The notes under the pieces: model-generated
Seen by the model: the letters and a program-made list of their open reading frames with translations, nothing else
The model's database searches: none
Told to the model about the DNA's origin: nothing
Origin: a virus
DNA length: 64,000 nucleotides
Reading direction: 5' to 3' (one strand)
Virus record (IMG/VR): IMGVR_UViG_3300042691_008788
Location: 1-64,000 of that record
Shown here: positions 1 to 7,235 of the stretch, one piece after another
How positions within the stretch are numbered: the stretch's first letter is position 1
How the letters are laid out: every line of letters begins with the position of its first letter
Translations under genes and position numbers: made by a program

Positions 1-209
1 AGTTTCCAAATAGATATGGTAGGGTTTGCATAAGAAGATACAAGTATAAAAACATACTTGGAAAGATGTTAAGAATACCACCAGAGCATTGGATGAAAGC
101 GATATATCTCCCAACATATCAATTTGTAGGGGCAAGGCCAAACAAGGTGTGGAACAAGGTGTACAGAATGATGAAGAGAAACGGTATGCCAGAAGCACCA
201 AAGGAATAA
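1..209 (+). CDS. C-terminal end of an unidentified tail-region protein (5' truncated by window edge)
   Basis: An open frame enters the window in phase at base 3 and stops at TAA 207-209, giving about 68 residues with no start codon needed. The peptide is strongly basic and aromatic (motifs LRIPPEHWMKAIYLPTY and KVWNKVYRMMKRNG). It ends 4 bases before the next start, so it is in the same tail operon as the tube-fold, hub and tape-measure genes downstream. I do not recognise the family. Its position suggests a baseplate or tail-completion protein, but that is inference only. Confidence 0.6.
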   Translation, partial: FPNRYGRVCIRRYKYKNILGKMLRIPPEHWMKAIYLPTYQFVGARPNKVWNKVYRMMKRNGMPEAPKE

Positions 210-213
210 TAAA

Positions 214-1107
214 ATGCCAGATCCACTACCATTTGTAAGTAGAAACTCAAACTCACCTCAAGATAGTATTGGTCTATTGCAGGGTGGTGCGAATAGAGAT
301 GTTTCAGCACAGGCAACTGATGTCTATCAAAATCAATTGACCTTGACCAACATATACTTAAAGAGAGCAGAAGAACAACTTGAGCAATCTGTTGGTTACA
401 CAAAATACAAGACAGCGGTGCGTAGTAATATAGAACAACAAATGGCCCATATCGTAAATATGGGCGGTTATGCAAGACCCACAAGATTTCATCTTGAGTT
501 CACCGAGTTCAATCCGTATGTAAATGAGAGATTGTCTAGGAACTGCATGTCAACTAATCTGCCAGGTAGAGGACTTCAATCTCAGCCACTGAAGATATAT
601 GGTCCTCCTATGGAATATGTCTACGAAACCAACTACCAAAATGAACTTCAAATGACCTTTAGAGTTGGTTCTGACATGTTTGAACGAGTATTTTTCGAGG
701 ATTGGATGAACACAGCCTATTCGAACATAACGGCTGATGTCGAATATCCAGATGTCTACAGAAGAAGCCTTAAACTATATCAACTAGACATGCTTGATAA
801 AAAAGTTCTGTGTATGAGGCTTGATGATGTTTTCTGCAAGTCTGTTGGAGACATAGAACTAAGCACAGATGCATCTGATCAGATTGAAACAGTTACAGTA
901 ACTATGGGATACACTCAGTATCAGATAATAGGAAAAATGCGCGTTGCTCCAAAGGGAATAGCACCACCAGAACAATCGATACGCAAACCCATTTACCCAG
1001 GATCGATGCCACAGATACTACCACAACTTGGAAAAACAGATCCGACACTCACGGGAGAGCAAGAAGAAGTAATGGATATATTGAAGAATGCACTTAATGG
1101 AATATAA
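214..1107 (+). CDS. Baseplate/tail-tube-fold protein (T4 gp54/gp19-like)
   Basis: A 297-residue protein. After an N-terminal region with a helical stretch (about residues 45-60, KRAEEQLEQS) comes a core beginning GGYARPTRFHLEFTEF, then RNCMSTNLPGRGL and a C-terminal VTVTMGYTQYQI strand. This is the pattern of the tail-tube fold shared by T4 gp19 (tube) and the baseplate tube initiators gp48/gp54. With its N-terminal extension and its place upstream of a hub protein and tape measure, a gp54-type initiator, on which tube polymerisation starts, fits better than the major tube protein. The preceding gene ends 4 bases upstream. The exact T4 equivalent is uncertain. Confidence 0.7.
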   Translation: MPDPLPFVSRNSNSPQDSIGLLQGGANRDVSAQATDVYQNQLTLTNIYLKRAEEQLEQSVGYTKYKTAVRSNIEQQMAHIVNMGGYARPTRFHLEFTEFNPYVNERLSRNCMSTNLPGRGLQSQPLKIYGPPMEYVYETNYQNELQMTFRVGSDMFERVFFEDWMNTAYSNITADVEYPDVYRRSLKLYQLDMLDKKVLCMRLDDVFCKSVGDIELSTDASDQIETVTVTMGYTQYQIIGKMRVAPKGIAPPEQSIRKPIYPGSMPQILPQLGKTDPTLTGEQEEVMDILKNALNGI

Positions 1108-1125
1108 TTGAAATGGAGTTACATT

Positions 1126-1827
1126 ATGGCACTGCCAACACTTAGCGTACCGAAATACCCAATCATAATACCATCAACAAAGAAGAAGACTAGATTCAGA
1201 CCGTTCCTAGTCAAGGAACAGAAATTGCTGTTCATGGCACTTGAAAGTGGAGATGAAACACACATGATAGATGCCATGTGCGATATCGTCTCTATCTGTG
1301 TCGATGGAGTCGATGACCCAAAGAAAATGCCTATATTCGATCTTGAATATCTGTTCGCAAAGATAAGATCGAAATCAGTGGGCGAGACAGTCACTCTCAA
1401 GGCAACATGTCCAGAGTGTGATGCAAAGCAGGATGTGGAGATAAATCTAGAAAATGTGGAGGTGGAATTCCCGTCAGAACACAACAATAAGATAATGTTG
1501 TCTGATGATGTTGGTCTGATTCTGAAATATCCAGCCTTGGGTGATGTAAAGCCAGAGATGAAGGAGATGAATTCTGAAAATATAGTCAACTTCATCTGTG
1601 ATTCTATAGATGTCGTATTTGATAAGGAAACGACATACACCAGAAAAGACTTTACTGATGATGAGATAAAGCAGTTTGTAGATTCAATGAATGCGGCACA
1701 GTTTGAGAAGATATCGGGTTTCTATTTGAACATGCCAAACCTGAAGAAGGAAATAGAATGCAAATGCAAGAGTTGCAGCCATGAGTTCAAAATAGTCTAT
1801 AAGGGTCTTCGCGATTTTTTTATCTAA
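1126..1827 (+). CDS. Baseplate hub / tail assembly protein (T4 gp26-like)
   Basis: A 233-residue protein resembling the T4_baseplate (gp26) family: N-terminal LPTLSVPKYPIIIPST, FRPFLVKEQK near residue 30, and an internal zinc-ribbon-like pattern (CPECDAKQ ... CKCKSCSH). The start is the ATG at 1126, which has GGAG 9 bases upstream; an upstream in-frame TTG lacks a site. The last codons before TAA contain a T TTT TTT heptamer in phase for -1 slippage. The -1 frame runs open into the next small ORF, and together they precede the tape measure, which is the arrangement of a tail assembly chaperone pair (lambda G/GT type). Confidence 0.75.
   Translation: MALPTLSVPKYPIIIPSTKKKTRFRPFLVKEQKLLFMALESGDETHMIDAMCDIVSICVDGVDDPKKMPIFDLEYLFAKIRSKSVGETVTLKATCPECDAKQDVEINLENVEVEFPSEHNNKIMLSDDVGLILKYPALGDVKPEMKEMNSENIVNFICDSIDVVFDKETTYTRKDFTDDEIKQFVDSMNAAQFEKISGFYLNMPNLKKEIECKCKSCSHEFKIVYKGLRDFFI
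1815..1821 (+). other. Candidate -1 ribosomal frameshift site (T TTT TTT)
   Basis: Seven T residues lie exactly in X XXY YYZ phase: the zero-frame codons are TTT 1816-1818 and TTT 1819-1821, followed two codons later by TAA 1825-1827. After a -1 slip, reading continues from 1821 without a stop through the 1854-2021 ORF, so a fusion of about 298 residues would be made. A 10-base palindrome (TGTCATGACA, 1833-1842) follows closely. Function is inferred from position and phase only. Confidence 0.55.
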
Positions 1828-1853
1828 TACTCTGTCATGACAATGTGGGAAAC

Positions 1854-2021
1854 ATGTATCGGTGCAACTTCACCATGATGCAAAATCACCACTACTCGCT
1901 GACAGAGTTGGAAAACATGATTCCGTGGGAGAGGGAAGTATACATGAGTCTTCTCATTCAACACATAAAGGAAGAGAATGACAGACTCAAGCAACAGCAG
2001 GAAAAAATGAGAGCAAGGTAA
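1854..2021 (+). CDS. Small tail assembly protein, probable frameshift partner of the gp26-like gene
   Basis: A 55-residue ORF (ATG 1854, TAA 2019-2021) containing YSLTELENMIPWEREVYMSL, then an acidic/Gln-rich helical tail. Small proteins of the pattern LxELExMxPWEREVY follow gp26-type genes in other T4-like phages. The start has only a weak GGGA upstream. The same frame is open back to 1821, so the segment may instead be expressed mainly as a -1 frameshift extension of the upstream protein. It ends 4 bases before the tape measure start. Confidence 0.7.
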   Translation: MYRCNFTMMQNHHYSLTELENMIPWEREVYMSLLIQHIKEENDRLKQQQEKMRAR

Positions 2022-2025
2022 ATCA

Positions 2026-3948
2026 ATGGCACTACCATCACTTACACAGCAAAAAATGCAGGAAACTGATGACATAGAACTCATGAAGTATGTGAAGTAT
2101 AGTCTCAAAGAGTCTGTATCTACTTCATTGAAGTCAACGATGCTATCTCTACAGTCCATTCCAGCAAAGTCTCCATTGCTGAGAATGCTTGGTGGTGGAA
2201 TACTGGCTGAAAGAGCCGATATAAAGAAGCGAGAACTATTCGCAAGCCAAGGACGCGATCCAAACACTGGTAGAAAACTTACAAGAGCAGAAGTAGATGA
2301 AATAAACAACAGAAGAAAATCATATGGTGTGATGGGTGAAATACGAGATTCTGTGATAGCAATCTATGATATTCTTGAAAATGAAGGACCAAAAGAAAAA
2401 GACAAAAGCATACTTGCAGCGGAAGAACAAGCCAGTGAACTTGCCACACAGAATGAATTAATCAGGAAATCAGAAAGAAAGTTCTGGGAGGAGTTATTTG
2501 ACAAATACTTCTCTATTGGCGGAAGCGGTTTCGTAAGTCTGAGGTCTGGTATAGAGGCTGGTGGCGGTGGTGGCGGTGGTGGATTACTTTCAAATCTCTT
2601 CGGTGCTGGCATAGTCGCTGGCATAGTTGCTCTTACTGCCAGTGCGGCAGCAGCGGTTCTTCGTAGGCTGGGTATAAAAGTTCCAAAATCTATAAGTGAT
2701 AGGACAGTAGGAGCAAAAATAGGAAAGACTCCTAAAACAGAACCTATTGAAGCAAAACCAAAGTTAACAACGACAGAGCCAGAGGCAACAAGAACAAAAA
2801 CAGCACCAATAATAACAGATGATGAAGCAAGAACATTGCTAAGAAATCAGATTGATGCTCAGAACAAAGTAACCACAATTTCTAAAGAATTGGAGACTGC
2901 AACCAACACGGCAAACGCTAAACCTACAGGTCCAGATGTTCAAGATCAAATAAGAATCAAAAACATTGAAGAAAGACTTGGTTTTGCTAAAAATGAGTTG
3001 ATTGCTGCGGAGAATGCAGCAAAAAACGCTGGTGTGAGTGCAACAGAGGCAAGTCTAAAGGTAAGACAAAAGATAGTCACACCAGAAGGAAATATACCGC
3101 TACAAGGAGCGGCAGAATCATTTGAACAAGCGGGAAAAGCAGCAAAGATGCTGAAATTTCTCGGCAAAGCAGTTCCATTTGTTGGTCCTCTACTGATGGG
3201 TGGTGTTGGTGCTTATCAAGCGTATCAAGTAAGTCAGAGCGATATGACTGATGCTCAAAAAGCAATTGAATATAAGAGAATAGGAATATCAACGGGTAGT
3301 GGAATCGTAGGGGGTGAAATAGGTGCTGTACTAGGTGGATTGGTTGGTGCGCCATTTGGAGGGGTCGGCGCAATACCTGGAGCAATACTTGGTTCATATA
3401 TTGGTGCTGAACTTGGTCTTGCAGGCGGAAATTATTTTGCAGATGTATATGATTCATTATTTGGACCAGATGCATCAGAGTTGACACAAGAACAACTACA
3501 AAGAAGACAAAAACTACTTTTAGATACTGTCGGTACTCCTGGTGGCGGTGGTGGTATTAAGTACATTTACGATGAAGTTCTTCAATCACTTGATGCACAG
3601 AAAGACTTCTTCAAGTCTCTCGGCAATTGGTTTATTGGAAACGGATTTGTTCCAGATGCATCTGCACCCCAAACATTAGGATCAAATGCCTCATTTGGAA
3701 ACAAACCAATGATGGCTGCATCCTTTACATCACAGATGCCATCAAGTCAACAGATGATAGCAATGGACTTCATGCGTAGACAAAGTCAGGGAGTTGGTGG
3801 TGGAGTAAACATAATTGCTCCAACTACCGTAAACAACACCAATGCAACATCTAATGCGGCAATATCTACGAACCCAAGCGTAGAAAGAACGGGAGCAGAT
3901 TTACAGGGACTGATTTTCAGAAATCAATCAGCATATGCATTAGGTTAA
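2026..3948 (+). CDS. Tail tape measure / baseplate hub protein (T4 gp29-like role)
   Basis: A 640-residue protein. The N-terminal third is charged and helical; a poly-Gly linker (about residues 180-187) follows, then an Ala-rich hydrophobic segment (GIVAGIVALTASAAAAVLRRLG), a coiled-coil-like middle, and a long Gly/Ala-rich hydrophobic region (about 390-470, e.g. GGVGAYQAYQV and IGAVLGGLVGAPFGG). Hydrophobic Gly/Ala helices with coiled coils are typical of tape measures, which fix tail length and enter the host membrane. At 640 residues it is close to T4 gp29 (590). The gene follows the chaperone-like pair, as expected, and its end overlaps the convergent deaminase by 4 bases. Confidence 0.7.
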   Translation: MALPSLTQQKMQETDDIELMKYVKYSLKESVSTSLKSTMLSLQSIPAKSPLLRMLGGGILAERADIKKRELFASQGRDPNTGRKLTRAEVDEINNRRKSYGVMGEIRDSVIAIYDILENEGPKEKDKSILAAEEQASELATQNELIRKSERKFWEELFDKYFSIGGSGFVSLRSGIEAGGGGGGGGLLSNLFGAGIVAGIVALTASAAAAVLRRLGIKVPKSISDRTVGAKIGKTPKTEPIEAKPKLTTTEPEATRTKTAPIITDDEARTLLRNQIDAQNKVTTISKELETATNTANAKPTGPDVQDQIRIKNIEERLGFAKNELIAAENAAKNAGVSATEASLKVRQKIVTPEGNIPLQGAAESFEQAGKAAKMLKFLGKAVPFVGPLLMGGVGAYQAYQVSQSDMTDAQKAIEYKRIGISTGSGIVGGEIGAVLGGLVGAPFGGVGAIPGAILGSYIGAELGLAGGNYFADVYDSLFGPDASELTQEQLQRRQKLLLDTVGTPGGGGGIKYIYDEVLQSLDAQKDFFKSLGNWFIGNGFVPDASAPQTLGSNASFGNKPMMAASFTSQMPSSQQMIAMDFMRRQSQGVGGGVNIIAPTTVNNTNATSNAAISTNPSVERTGADLQGLIFRNQSAYALG

Positions 3949-4352
3949 GAATAAAGTTCAACCATGCTCATGTCAAACTCATGGATGCCATCATCCATCG
4001 TGTAGTAGATCTTGTCAAAGACCTTTGCACACCATGGGAGACACTTTGGACAGGGACGCGAGATTCGCATCTGCCCAAAACTATTGAACCTGAAGTTCCA
4101 TAGTTCAAGACCTTCCTTCCTGTCGCATTTCAGGAAAGCATCAAGTTCGGAGTGAACCTCTCCAAAGAGATAGCCGTGCTTGACAGCCAGCGGGTGCGTC
4201 TTGAATCTATTGATGCCTACTGCGAGGATCTTGTTCTTGTGCAGGATGACGCTGCAATGCCGCTTCCGACGCGGGATCTCAAGACACTTGGCCTGAGCAA
4301 AGTCGATCAACTTGCGGTGTTTTTCGGGATCTATCATAATAAAGATCTTCAT
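3945..4352 (-). CDS. Zinc-dependent deaminase (cytidine/dCMP deaminase fold)
   Basis: A 135-residue protein with both zinc motifs of the cytidine deaminase superfamily: HSELDAF (His ligand and catalytic Glu) near residues 67-73 and PCPKCLPWC (PCxxC) near 100-108. T4-like phages often carry dCMP deaminase to feed dTMP synthesis, but the spacing and flanks here are not those of a clear dCMP deaminase, so the substrate is open. The start at 4352 has CGGGA upstream. A GATAAATA late-type site lies 16 bases before the start. It converges with and overlaps the tape measure gene by 4 bases. Confidence 0.75.
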   Translation of the reverse strand: MKIFIMIDPEKHRKLIDFAQAKCLEIPRRKRHCSVILHKNKILAVGINRFKTHPLAVKHGYLFGEVHSELDAFLKCDRKEGLELWNFRFNSFGQMRISRPCPKCLPWCAKVFDKIYYTMDDGIHEFDMSMVELYS

Positions 4353-4367
4353 TCAATCCCGACACTC

Positions 4368-4375
4368 TATTTATC
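4368..4375 (-). promoter_or_regulatory. Late-promoter-like motif GATAAATA
   Basis: On the minus strand GATAAATA lies 16 bases before the deaminase ATG. It differs by one base from the T4 late -10 TATAAATA. There is no recognisable -35. Confidence 0.4.
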
Positions 4376-4426
4376 GGGGTCGATTACAGACTCATCGAAA
4401 GATTCTTTTCGATTTCAAAAGAATGT

Positions 4427-4576
4427 TTAGAGCCACCTTGCCATGAGTCCGATCAATAGTAGCGTAAAGGCAGCAATGGCAATCACCCGCGCAATACCTA
4501 ACGCAACTATTTGTGTCTCATCTTCCTTACGCTTTCGTTCCTCAAGCCATCTATCGTAGTCTTCGTTCATTCCCAT
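4427..4576 (-). CDS. Small single-pass membrane protein
   Basis: 49 residues starting MGMNEDYDRWLEER, highly charged for the first 22 residues and then one membrane segment (VALGIARVIAIAAFTLLLIGLM). I chose the ATG at 4576 because GGAGGT stands 6 bases upstream; a longer in-frame start at 4651 has an unnatural extra N-terminus. Topology would be charged N-terminus in the cytoplasm. No family recognised. Confidence 0.6.
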   Translation of the reverse strand: MGMNEDYDRWLEERKRKEDETQIVALGIARVIAIAAFTLLLIGLMARWL

Positions 4577-4651
4577 GAGAATACCTCCGTAAGATATAGG
4601 AGTCAAGCAAGTCACCAAAACAAATCTTTTGATCGTTTGTTTCAGAATCAT

Positions 4652-4810
4652 ATGCGTTCACCCTCAAAACATTTTTTCATCGACTTCCTTGACTTCCCTA
4701 AAGTAGACGATACTCTTGTGTCGATGAAGGTCATGGTGGCCTTCGAAGAGAACTTGTTGAGGGAGGGAGTCCTCGACGCATACATAATAGGAAGATTGGT
4801 GGTTTTGTGA
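4652..4810 (+). CDS. Small hypothetical protein
   Basis: 52 residues (starts MRSPSKHFFIDFLDF), no clear ribosome binding site. Support is limited to its GTGA overlap with the next gene (stop TGA 4808-4810, next start GTG 4807), a coupling style used throughout this region. The opposite strand is also open here, so the strand is not certain. Function unknown. Confidence 0.35.
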   Translation: MRSPSKHFFIDFLDFPKVDDTLVSMKVMVAFEENLLREGVLDAYIIGRLVVL

Positions 4811-5076
4811 AGTTGTTTCGCATGACGATAGATACTGATTCCAACCCAGATGACGATGCCCCCATCGTCAAAGGAAAGGATAGTACTGTCATGGAAGAGA
4901 AGGATGACTATGTTGGGCGTGTTTCCAATGAGAGGAAAGATGCTCTTGTGCATGACCTGATCCTTGTGGTCAAGTCTGCAATGACAAAGGTCAGTTCGCG
5001 GGATCAACTTTGGTGCGACATCATCAATAAGACCGAGAAGGACATCCGCCGCGTGGTGGATCAAGCGATCAAGTGA
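4807..5076 (+). CDS. Hypothetical acidic protein
   Basis: 89 residues with GTG start coupled to the previous stop; GGTGG lies 5 bases upstream. The first 40 residues are rich in Asp/Glu (NPDDDAPIVKGKDS), the rest is helical and mixed-charge. The next gene starts 12 bases on. No family recognised. An open frame on the opposite strand here is judged a shadow. Confidence 0.5.
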   Translation: MKLFRMTIDTDSNPDDDAPIVKGKDSTVMEEKDDYVGRVSNERKDALVHDLILVVKSAMTKVSSRDQLWCDIINKTEKDIRRVVDQAIK

Positions 5077-5088
5077 AGGAGATTCGTA

Positions 5089-5478
5089 ATGAAGATGGAA
5101 CTCGACCACAGGTTCGTGGCTGCATTCAAGACATTCATGGGCAGTCTGAACGAAATCGTAGGCAATGCAACGCAACAGAGAAGCACAGCCACCTATGAGG
5201 AGGGCTACAAGTATGTGCGGATCGTCGTTGCATCCGACAACAACGGAACCCCGTCCAAGACTGCATGGGGATTCATCGACAAGCGTTCGGGAGACATCTT
5301 CCGCGCTGCAAGTTGGAAGGCACCCTGCCTGAACCACATTCGCGGGAATCTTTATGACGAGAGCAATGGCCTCAAGCACTGCCATTGGACTGGTCCTGCG
5401 TACATATGGGAGATCAACGGGAAGGAGAAGGACGAAACCGTGGTTGTAACGACTGGCCCCGCAACGGAGGTTGTCTAA
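5089..5478 (+). CDS. Hypothetical protein
   Basis: 129 residues; strong AAGGAG 8 bases before the ATG at 5089. A helical N-terminus (AAFKTFMGSLNEIVG) is followed by a compact beta-rich part (YKYVRIVVASDNN, WGFIDKRSGDIFRAASWKAP, HIRGNLYD). Phage proteins with the WGFIDKxxGDIxKxAxWKxPxxxxRGN pattern are common, but their function is not known to me. The stop overlaps the next start (TAATG). Confidence 0.7.
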   Translation: MKMELDHRFVAAFKTFMGSLNEIVGNATQQRSTATYEEGYKYVRIVVASDNNGTPSKTAWGFIDKRSGDIFRAASWKAPCLNHIRGNLYDESNGLKHCHWTGPAYIWEINGKEKDETVVVTTGPATEVV

Positions 5479-5750
5479 TGTTTCGCCTTCATATTGATAT
5501 TCCCATTCCCGCTTCTGAAGAAGAGGCAATCGACAGCAGCAAGAGGATCATGGAACTTTTCCATTACATGATTCGTTCCAAGTCTTTCGGAAACTTTGAC
5601 ATCGAACAGATCAACTATCGTCTTGGTCACGATGAAGATCGTCAGAAGTCAAACTATCTCGACAAGAATGATAATGGACATGTCAGCAACAAGAAGTCAA
5701 AGATTGTTTTGACAAGACCATTGACAGCGGACGAAGCCGAGATAAAGTAG
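5478..5750 (+). CDS. Hypothetical protein
   Basis: 90 residues starting MFRLHIDIPIPASEEEA; GGAGG at 5466-5470 precedes the ATG, which overlaps the previous TAA by one base. An N-terminal strand, a helix (SSKRIMELFHYMIRS) and a basic tail. Last gene before the first tRNA. Family not recognised. Confidence 0.65.
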   Translation: MFRLHIDIPIPASEEEAIDSSKRIMELFHYMIRSKSFGNFDIEQINYRLGHDEDRQKSNYLDKNDNGHVSNKKSKIVLTRPLTADEAEIK

Positions 5751-5765
5751 TGGGGTCAAAGAAAC

Positions 5766-5840
5766 GCGCCGTGGGAGGTCTTGGCATCCTCAGTTCGATT
5801 TATAACCGAATAAGAGTTGGTTCGAATCCAACACGGCGTA
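5766..5840 (+). tRNA. tRNA-Ile(UAU), atypical
   Basis: Acceptor stem GCGCCGT/ACGGCGT (one G-T pair), D stem GAGG/CCTC, T arm GTTGG-TTCGAAT-CCAAC, variable loop TAAGA. The anticodon stem TTCGA/CCGAA has an A-C mismatch next to the loop TTTATAA, giving anticodon TAT at 5801-5803. There is one extra base between the D and anticodon stems and no T at position 8. No encoded CCA. The tRNA identity is fairly clear; functionality is less so. Confidence 0.65.
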
Positions 5841-5909
5841 CTCAACATCATGAGTGAAACGAATCGCCACTCAGGTGTTTCAAACTTTGCGATTCAAAGG
5901 AGCATGTAG

Positions 5910-6239
5910 ATGTTTGGTTTCAATAGCAATAGCGTGTTCAAGTTCGTGGGAGCGGCAAGCGCAGCGGGTTTCCTCTGGTTCACCTTCCTTTCTCCCGAAA
6001 CTGTCAATGCAGAGCAGAAGGCAAACTACTGCCTGATCGCATTCTTCGCGTCACTCGCTGTGTATTACTACTCGCGTTTCTCGCAGGAGTGCAAGCACAT
6101 CGAACAGGACGGAATGTGGCGGCGTTGTGATGACATTGAGCGGGAACAGAGTCAAGAGATCGGTCGCCTTTGGGACAAGATCAACAATCTTGAGTCGCAG
6201 TGTGATGGTGGTGCTTGCCCAAGCAAGCGTGGTCGCTGA
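5910..6239 (+). CDS. Membrane protein with two N-terminal transmembrane helices
   Basis: 109 residues; AAAGGAG precedes the ATG by 8 bases. Two membrane segments (FKFVGAASAAGFLWFTFL and YCLIAFFASLAVYYY) form a hairpin, followed by a charged cytoplasmic coiled-coil-like tail (RLWDKINNLESQC). The tail has four cysteines. A holin-like topology is possible, but nothing else supports it. It lies between the first tRNA and the tRNA cluster. Confidence 0.6.
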   Translation: MFGFNSNSVFKFVGAASAAGFLWFTFLSPETVNAEQKANYCLIAFFASLAVYYYSRFSQECKHIEQDGMWRRCDDIEREQSQEIGRLWDKINNLESQCDGGACPSKRGR

Positions 6240-6310
6240 CATGTCGGGTGGGGTCTGACCCCCTAGCGTCAGCAGAGGGTGAGCGCATTCTGCAAATAAC
6301 GCTCGTTCAT

Positions 6311-6381
6311 GCGGGTATGATGTAGCGGCAACATGTGAGTTTTCCAAACTTTCCTCACGGGTTCGAATCCCGTTACCCGCT
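6311..6381 (+). tRNA. tRNA-Gly(UCC)
   Basis: Acceptor GCGGGTA/TACCCGC, D stem ATGT/ACAT, anticodon loop TTTCCAA (anticodon TCC), T arm ACGGG-TTCGAAT-CCCGT, discriminator T, no CCA. The anticodon stem has one mismatch at its base and a G-T pair. First of a tight tRNA cluster. Confidence 0.85.
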
Positions 6382-6384
6382 TCT

Positions 6385-6457
6385 GCGTGTTTCAGTGTGT
6401 GATGCTGACTAGGATTACTGTTGTGATTGAGCATGGGTGCAAGCCCCACGACACGCT
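6385..6457 (+). other. tRNA-like element, degenerate
   Basis: 73 bases exactly fill the slot between two tRNAs. It has a 7-bp acceptor stem (GCGTGTT/GACACGC), a D-like TCAG/CTGA stem and a T arm with loop TGCAAGC (U55 replaced by G). No normal 5-bp anticodon stem with a 7-base loop can be drawn, so no anticodon is assigned. Probably a decayed tRNA or a tRNA-like RNA. Confidence 0.4.
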
Positions 6458-6462
6458 TTATT

Positions 6463-6549
6463 GGAAGGTTGTCCGAGTGGTTGAAGGAGCAGCATTGGAA
6501 ATGCTGTGTGCGCGTTAGTGTACCGTGGGTTCGAATCCCACATCTTCCG
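6463..6549 (+). tRNA. tRNA-Ser(GGA)
   Basis: Acceptor GGAAGGT/ATCTTCC, anticodon stem-loop GCAGCA-TTGGAAA-TGCTGT (anticodon GGA), a long class II variable arm and T arm GTGGG-TTCGAAT-CCCAC. Discriminator G. Confidence 0.92.
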
Positions 6550-6556
6550 TTTACAT

Positions 6557-6628
6557 TGGTCTGTAGCACAACGGTTGTGCAATCCGCTGTTAACGGATCG
6601 GTTATAGGTTCGAATCCTATCAGACCAG
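6557..6628 (+). tRNA. tRNA-Asn(GUU)
   Basis: Acceptor TGGTCTG/CAGACCA, D arm GCAC/GTGC, anticodon stem TCCG/CGGA with loop CTGTTAA (anticodon GTT), T arm TATAGG-TTCGAAT-CCTAT. Discriminator G. Confidence 0.95.
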
Positions 6629-6631
6629 TTT

Positions 6632-6713
6632 GGTTGTGTACTCAAGCGGCAACGAGGTTTGACTGTAAATCAAATGCCATTCGGCTTCAGGGGTTCGAGT
6701 CCCTTCGCAACCA
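6632..6713 (+). tRNA. tRNA-Tyr(GUA)
   Basis: Acceptor GGTTGTG/CGCAACC, anticodon loop CTGTAAA in stem TTTGA/TCAAA (anticodon GTA), a long variable arm as in bacterial tRNA-Tyr, and T arm AGGGG-TTCGAGT-CCCTT. Discriminator A. Confidence 0.95.
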
Positions 6714-6716
6714 CTA

Positions 6717-6788
6717 GCCACTTTAGCACAGAGGTAGTGCGTCATATTTGTAATGTGAATGTCGTGAGTTCGAATCTCACAAGTGGCT
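6717..6788 (+). tRNA. tRNA-Thr(UGU)
   Basis: Acceptor GCCACTT/AAGTGGC, D stem GCAC/GTGC, anticodon loop TTTGTAA (anticodon TGT), T arm GTGAG-TTCGAAT-CTCAC. Three bases separate it from tRNA-Tyr. Confidence 0.93.
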
Positions 6789-6793
6789 TTCAC

Positions 6794-6865
6794 GGTCCTA
6801 TCGTCTAAGGGTCAGGACAGGACACTTTCAATGTCCCAATCGGGGTTCGAATCCCCGTAGGATCA
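6794..6865 (+). tRNA. tRNA-Glu(UUC)
   Basis: Acceptor GGTCCTA/TAGGATC (one G-T pair), anticodon arm GGACA-CTTTCAA-TGTCC (anticodon TTC), T arm CGGGG-TTCGAAT-CCCCG. Discriminator A. Last of the tight cluster. Confidence 0.95.
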
Positions 6866-6872
6866 TTCTTCC

Positions 6873-7235
6873 ATGCCATGTTATGCTATCTCAATCCGTG
6901 AAGACAAACAGCACCTATTGAAGGACAATGGAGGTTTTTTGTTTTTCAGGAAGAAAAGCCTTGCAGACGGAGTGTGTGAATCGATGAACATGCTCAGAAA
7001 AAGCATGAAACTTGACCAAGTATATTCCGTCTGCAAGGTTGATGAAAAAGATTGGAAAGGTCTTCCAATAATCTACGATCAGGAGTACGAAAATGACACT
7101 TCCGCAGGAAATGTTTCAGGCTATACGAAACGCGCGGCACTTCATGGTGGCTCTGATGGATCCGACACAGACACCAAAGGTTCCAAAGGCAGTAAGACAA
7201 AGAGCAAGGGATCGACTCAAGCACTTCCCTTCTGA
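6873..7235 (+). CDS. Hypothetical protein with long out-of-frame overlap
   Basis: 120 residues. The first about 70 residues (MPCYAISIREDKQHLL ... VYSVCKVDEKDWKGLPI) look like a folded domain. The last about 48 residues are Gly/Ser/Lys/Thr-rich and overlap the next gene by 143 bases in a different frame, so this tail may be unstructured. No clear ribosome binding site follows the upstream tRNA-Glu. Family not recognised. Confidence 0.5.
   Translation: MPCYAISIREDKQHLLKDNGGFLFFRKKSLADGVCESMNMLRKSMKLDQVYSVCKVDEKDWKGLPIIYDQEYENDTSAGNVSGYTKRAALHGGSDGSDTDTKGSKGSKTKSKGSTQALPF

Noticed and set aside
4648-5529. A 293-codon minus-strand frame over the 4807-5478 genes
   Set aside because: Plus-strand genes have ribosome binding sites and coupling; the minus reading lacks a start signal and resembles no protein. 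Its end near 4651 leaves some doubt about 4652-4810, which is kept at low confidence.
5850-5909. A 19-codon ORF after the first tRNA
   Set aside because: It contains the Shine-Dalgarno of the 5910 gene and lacks its own; could be a leader peptide but nothing supports it.
6051-6645. Minus-strand open frames across the tRNA cluster
   Set aside because: They overlap clear tRNAs and read as conserved tRNA-complement peptides, a known annotation artefact.
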